64,000 nt of DNA from positions 126,977,113-127,041,112 of the forward strand of contig OX104127.1 of assembly GCA_944470555.2 (NCBI GenBank). The letters run 5' to 3'. Under the pieces are notes generated by a model that did no database searches, was not told where the DNA came from, and saw nothing but the letters and a program-made list of their open reading frames with translations. Of the stretch, positions 58,843 through 64,000 are shown piece by piece; positions within the stretch are counted from its first letter, which is position 1, and each line of letters opens with the position of its first letter. The DNA comes from Heterobilharzia americana (lineage: Eukaryota > Platyhelminthes > Trematoda > Strigeidida > Schistosomatidae). The position numbers and the translations under genes were made by a program.

Positions 58843-61388
58843 AGAAGTGGAGACTCAGCCAACGTGGCACAAAATCAAGGAGGGTAACAGATTTAGGTTT
58901 TCACCACTCACTATGTAGTGCAAGGAACCTACCTTCAAAATCAAATTGAAAGCCTTCACAGGAGCTTATGATAAGCCACAGTTCAAATTCAACACCCAGA
59001 ACAGAAACTGGAGGATAAAACTACAAAGGACATCTTCGCGTCAGCCAGTCATCAGGATAAAATAGGAGATATTAAGCAATATTCCCGAAGAAACCTGTCT
59101 GGATGAACACTAAATCTCTTTGAAAGAGATGTGGAAAGAAACCTGCATAACCGTGTTAGGAAGGAAGAAGAAAGAGGACAAGGACTGGATCCCCACAGAA
59201 ACACGTAAGCTGACAGAGGAGGGAGAGCAAGGTAGTGATGGTAAGGCAGAAGATGAACCATTGCAGTGCAGGGATGAACAACGAGAAGAAGAACTGAACA
59301 CAACCTATAAAATACTACATTGGAAAAAGAAGTGAAGAAGAGTGTGTGCAAAGAATAAAGACACTTCCATGACACACTGGCAAGTGAAGCAGAACAGGCT
59401 CAAAGTGGAGGAAGTAGAGAACTGACAACACTATATGAAATAACCAGGTTACTATCTGGGAGGGAAGAGGTCTACACAGATGAGACCAATGAAGGATATT
59501 GAAGGAAACCTTGTTACCGAAGAGGAGAAACAAATGAAAGGATGGGCTGATAACTTCAAAAAGCTCTTGAATCGACCACCACCAGCACCTGCACCTCGTC
59601 CAGAAATACCATCAGCAGCCCAGTCATAGAACTACCAGCAGACACAAGCCCTCCGACGAAAGCAGAAGGGGAGTTCTGAACGCCCCGCCATAAAGTTACT
59701 TAGATCTGAGAAGCAGTAAGACCAGATGGAATCCCGCAAGAAGCACTGAGAGCAGACGCAAAGACAATAGCAGACAGGCTAACAGCACTATTGCAGGAGG
59801 TTTGGAGGGAAGCAAGGAAAGGTATCTGCTGACTGATTGGAGCAAAGGCTATCAAAGAAAGACGACCTGAGTGTTTGCAAGAAATGGTGCGGAATGATGC
59901 TTCTATCCCTGTCCACCTCAAGCAAACTATTAAGCCGCAACATTCCGAAGAGATTAAAAGATGTGCTGAATTCAGAATGACGACCTGAACAGGCTGGCTG
60001 GCTTCAGCAAGTACAAATCAAGTGAGGACTAAATTGCAACGCTACACTATGCATCATCATAGAACAGAGCATAGAATGGCAGTCAACTTTCTACCTCAAC
60101 TTCATCGATTTTGAAAGGGACTTCGACAGCGTGGATCGAGAAGTATTTTGGCAGGCAGCTGCTTCAACACTGCGGAGTGCCACAAACTTATATCAACCTC
60201 ATTCAACATGTCAAGTAATTCACAATGCGAAGCTCAATGATGCCTCTGAAGTCAAGACAGGAGTAAGACAAGTCTGCCACCTACCATCGTCGATGATCTT
60301 CCCGATTAGGGTCGACTGAACCATGCAACAAACTGTGAGGAGTGAGAAGAGGGGCATATACTGTTTGACCGATGAAAATACTCTAGAAGATTTGGATTTC
60401 CCCGATGACTTGTGTCTAATGTCGCACAAACTCAAAGATCTACAGGAGAAATCCAACAAGTTAACAGAAGAGACGAGGCAGCTAAGACGGGACTTCAAGT
60501 GAATGTGGAGAAGACAGGGTGATGAAGATACACAACCAACAACAACATGAACAACAAGCACTAGTCATCATTAACAGGAGAAACCTAAAGGAAGTAGCCT
60601 CTTACACCGATCTAGGTAGCATCGTTTCAACCACAGACGATGGCACAACACAGATGACGTCGTCGAAGCCAGGGTGGGAAAGACAGTAAGACAGGCCTTC
60701 ATTAATCTGAAGTCAATGTGGAGATCTACTCCACTCCACTCCACTCCACTCCACTCCACTCCACTCCACTCCATTCCACTCCACTCCAATCTACTCCAAT
60801 CTACTCCACTCCAATACACTGCACTGCAATGCAATGCAATGCACTGCAATGCACTGCACTCAGCATAAAGCATAAACAACATCAGAATTTTCAACACCAA
60901 TGTCAAGTCAGTGCTTCCATGTGATGGTTGAGAGACTTGGTGGTGTGTCACGAAAAGCATTTCCAACAAACGCCAGACACTCATCAACAACTGCCACCCG
61001 CCTACGCTCACTCGATACTGAAGATCAGATAGATGGCCAGAATAATAAGAATAAGCAACAAGGAATTCACTCTGGCCTGCCAACGATCCAATCAAGAATC
61101 TATTGTCCAACAAATATGCAGAAGAGAGTGGAGATGGACTAGATTGGACATACACTGAGAAGACGGATTTGGGACATCACGTGCCAGACGCTTGAGTGAA
61201 ACCCGGATGGGAAGTGACGAGTTGAGCATCCGATGTGATGGTGACATGGAGGAGATGGTGTGAGGAAAAAATGGAAGTTTCTGGGGAGTCGTGGTAGTAG
61301 GTTGAGAAGAGTGGAGAGAAGAGAGTGGAATGGAGACGTGTAACTGAAGCTTTATGTTCCACTAGAAATCCAAGGGACAAATAATAAT
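58843..61388 (+). pseudogene. RTE-clade retrotransposon, 5'-truncated dead copy 3
   Basis: Begins near the end of the endonuclease ('agagaagtggagactcagcc', compare 33236-33255) and ends 'ccactagaaatccaaggg' plus ACAAATAATAATAA. From 59130 to the end it is nearly identical to 15330-17505, including the same stops, the same 19-bp RT deletion (near 60209) and LDFPDDLCLMS (about 60390-60425). The few differences seen are a 6-bp insertion ('gcacct', near 59590), single-base losses near 59405 and 60516, a handful of substitutions, and a longer pentamer array. Upstream of 59130 it differs from that copy at roughly one base in seven. No certain target duplication (only ATAAAC at both ends). Confidence 0.9.
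60721..60862 (+). repeat. Internal pentamer array in RTE copy 3, longest form
   Basis: About ten CCACT units, interrupted units with TCTACTCCAA, then TGCAA/TGCAC units to 'cactcagcat'. It yields artefactual STPLHSTPLH-type ORFs. About 140 bp, against about 85 and 73 bp in the other two copies. Confidence 0.9.
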
Positions 61389-61564
61389 AAACCGGTGAAC
61401 ATTTTTGACTGATAGGCAGACAAAATGATAAAACTGAGTTAGATTTCAATCATATGTTGATGAAGCCAATAAAAGGAGTGTGGAATATTACAAGTTAAAG
61501 GAAGTGATAAAGATATAGTATTAGACTTTTTGTCATGGATTAAAACTGTTTAGAGTACCATCAA

Positions 61565-61690
61565 AAAACTTGAGAGAATTAGGCGTCTGTTGCATCCTAA
61601 CTGGTGATTCCTCAGCCATGTGCACTCACACCCAGCTATTGATAGAGCCTGAAACAGTCATGTTCCATGACAAGTGGGTTGCTATTAGGC
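61565..61690 (-). repeat. Possible SINE family A fragment
   Basis: On minus: 'gtttcaggctc' at the B-box position, 'gggtgtgagtgcacatgg', CTGAGGA (61609-61615), then a degenerate stem II and 'gcaac' for GAAAC. The order agrees with family A, but conservation is weak. Confidence 0.4.
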
Positions 61691-61694
61691 TGCT

Positions 61695-64000
61695 GTCTCC
61701 AAATCCGCTGGTTGTTTTTCTTACTCCAATTAATTCACAATATTTTGCGATTATGCCAGTGTTATAGGCGGACACCTGCTTCACTGTCGACTTGTCTGGC
61801 CCCACAGATGGAAATTCCCCTCTCATTCGATCTTCAAGAAATCTATTTTAAACGATTTCACCAATTAGCACTGGATAGTAATTCAAATGATGAGTTCTAC
61901 TCTCTTGTTGCTTTGACAGTGGTTTTCACTAAGTGATTCGTGGTTGAGAAGTCACAAGCATGATTAGAACCGCTTTCCAGTCATCTCAAACATTCAGCAG
62001 TTTATCAAAAAAATACTAGTCCGTAGTGAAGACTGCCTTCACAAAGCAAATCCTTACGAATCATCCTTTGTAGATCATTGCAAATACTGACACAATTAAA
62101 ATAAGAATTAACTCACAAGATAATGATGAAAGTTAGTTATTCTACGGTTGCGTGAAGAACTAAATAGCAAAATATAACCCTGTAAGAAAAGTGTCACATG
62201 AAGGTTAGGAAAAGAAAGAAATTATGGGACTGACGTGGGATTTTAAGATTGACAACCAGTATTTGCTTTGATCGGTCAATGGGTGACGTGTTCATGCTTT
62301 TATTATGAAAATTTTACCGAAGTCAATAACATGCTCGCAACCTAGGAGGTATAGTATGGTTTCATAAATTGAAATGTGGTGAGAATTTTATTACCATTTA
62401 GGATTGCGTTAACTTATGCAAGCAGAAGAACGTTGCTTCCCTACACTCGATTTCTTTAAAGATTCAAATTTTCACACTGATTCTGGTCCACTAATTCGTT
62501 TTCAGTGATACCATCTATAACTGTGAAATCACATTCAAATAGCAAGGGTCCTTTAAAGTGAAGAAACTCATTGGATTCCTACGTTACTCTATCAAGCATG
62601 CTTTAGTGAGGAATGAGAATGGTCTTCTGGAAAATTACTTTGAACGTCAATAGTGCTGTAAACACTTTTAGAAATCCCTTAGCCGCAATCCCAAACATCC
62701 AAACTGATGAACTCTCAAACACCATACGTTGGACACATTAAGTATTTTTAAATGCTACTGTACATCTACAAAGGAAGATTACTTCAAAAACAAAGTTGTC
62801 CTCTAAAGTCCCTATTCTTTTATTACACCTGGTATGTTCGCTACCAGAAATGCATGTGACTTTATACCTCCAGTTTGATATGGCAGGGATCATTGCCCTT
62901 TTCTGCTGCCTGCAATATCTCCGTAGTTTCATTCAGTAACAACAAATTTGTTGCAAATATGGTTGGGTCCACAATATTTTGCAAGTGATATTTTATGATA
63001 GGATGCACACTGTCTCTCAAATGGCAAGTCGATATAATCCCGTTCCTTGAGAAACGAGACTACCAAACTCTTATCCTCATCATGATATTAGTGAGCACAT
63101 CTCTAAGAAAAAAATTACTCAGAAATTTTGTTTGTATGCTGAAATAAATTAATCCCACCCGCTTTTTAATATTATTCCCCCAGATGTTGTTTACAATGAA
63201 ATAGAACGAGACTTTTTAATTATGGGGATTGTCCCGTCCGCGTTGGGTTTCTGTAAATTATTCAAACATACTGATATCCAAAAAAAGAAACACCAGGTTA
63301 TTATCATCATTTCATACAATGTAATTCTCAGTAGAATGAAGCGGGTTGAAAACTGAAAGCATGAAGGAAAAAAGGATTGTGATAGGCATGAGTGCTGATC
63401 ATCCACCTGTCCTCATCGAAATGAATGAGTATTATCGTCTTTTCCTTTCAGACTAGTAAGCCATATGACTCTGATGTCTATCAAAAGAAGCTTAGTCAAA
63501 AGTCTTCGTCTGATAGTGGTTGTGCTATGAACATGTAATAAAACTATACAATGGAATAACGTCCAATGCTCTGTATATCAAAAGCATATCAGCAACTAGT
63601 GGTTATATCTTTTGCAGCTTACATGTCTTTTACCATAAGCTTTCTGTGTGCTCACTTATTAAAAAAGCGATGGGAAAATGAGATACTGAAACAAGTTATT
63701 TGTTGATCTAAATACTTTACTTCACCACACTTTACCACGTAGTTTATTCAAAAACCTAGTCAAACCAAAATAAAAACCTGTCGACAGAAACATAATTCGT
63801 TTTTTCGTAAAATGAATAGCCATCACTTTTTTTAAATATTAACACGGTTTCGCTAACATGAAAATCCTTTAGTAATCAAAACAGCTTGATAGAAATGACA
63901 ACTTGGGTCGAAATCATGCAAGTTGGCAGTTACACATAGGTGAAGTTCAACCGTTTACAAAACTGACTCCCGTTTATTCCACAATGAAAAGTGTAAAAAT
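61695..64000. other. AT-rich right edge, nothing recognised
   Basis: ORFs of 64-89 codons (for example 61667-61936 plus and 63191-63406 minus) show no motif. No repeat family recognised. Confidence 0.4.

Noticed and set aside
60571..61155. 194-codon minus-strand ORF with repeated WSGVEWSGVE
   Set aside because: It is the antisense of the RTE C-terminal region and the pentamer array; the sense strand carries the recognisable retrotransposon motifs.
58843..61388. Target-site duplication for RTE copy 3
   Set aside because: Only ATAAAC is shared between the flanks, too short in AT-rich DNA to be convincing.
1..64000. CRISPR arrays, bacterial operons, rRNA genes
   Set aside because: No regularly spaced direct repeats, no ribosome-binding-site pattern or operon spacing, and no rRNA sequence were seen; all evidence is of a metazoan repeat-rich region.

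Overview
The window looks like AT-rich, gene-poor animal DNA from a schistosome (family Schistosomatidae, probably genus Schistosoma). The evidence is the repeat content: SM-alpha-like tRNA-derived SINEs carrying hammerhead-ribozyme motifs, RTE-clade (SR2-like) non-LTR retrotransposons, a Penelope-like element with a GIY-YIG nuclease domain, and a Ty3/Gypsy-type gag-pol remnant. I recognise no intact host protein gene, rRNA, tRNA gene or CRISPR array. The species assignment is inference from repeat families, not from a marker gene.

Layout. 1-4.5 kb: unique AT-rich DNA with two SM-alpha-like SINE pieces. 4.6-5.8 kb: decayed reverse transcriptase of a second non-LTR family (minus strand) and a SINE. 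9.6-11.4 kb: SINE pieces around another remnant of that family. 14.8-20.5 kb: a nested block, with an RTE copy on plus (14881-17505), a second RTE piece on minus (17975-20172) interrupted by a Penelope-like insertion with a 12-bp target duplication, and another Penelope fragment. 23.1-23.5 kb: Penelope fragment. 26.6-27.4 kb: an inverted repeat enclosing the best-preserved hammerhead ribozyme. 32.2-35.6 kb: the longest RTE copy, which keeps its 5' end but is heavily frameshifted and follows a (TA)30 tract. 37.2-38.9 kb: a SINE cluster. 42.6-43.8 kb: 5'-truncated RTE copy with 14-bp target duplication. 45-52.3 kb: scattered SINEs, an inverted repeat and a strong hairpin. 55.6-57.0 kb: decayed Ty3/Gypsy gag-protease. 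58.8-61.4 kb: an RTE copy almost identical, over its last 2 kb, to the one at 15.3-17.5 kb.

The main biological points are: (i) three RTE copies share the same broken reverse transcriptase (FADD changed to FPDD) and shared stops, so a dead subfamily appears to have been spread by machinery supplied in trans or by recombination; (ii) this subfamily carries an internal pentamer array whose length differs in every copy; (iii) three distinct tRNA-like SINE families all place a hammerhead-like core downstream of their pol III boxes; (iv) nested and inverted structures (534-bp identical inverted arms, Penelope-in-RTE, inverted Penelope 3' ends) record recent rearrangement. All identity statements come from reading by eye, not from alignment software.
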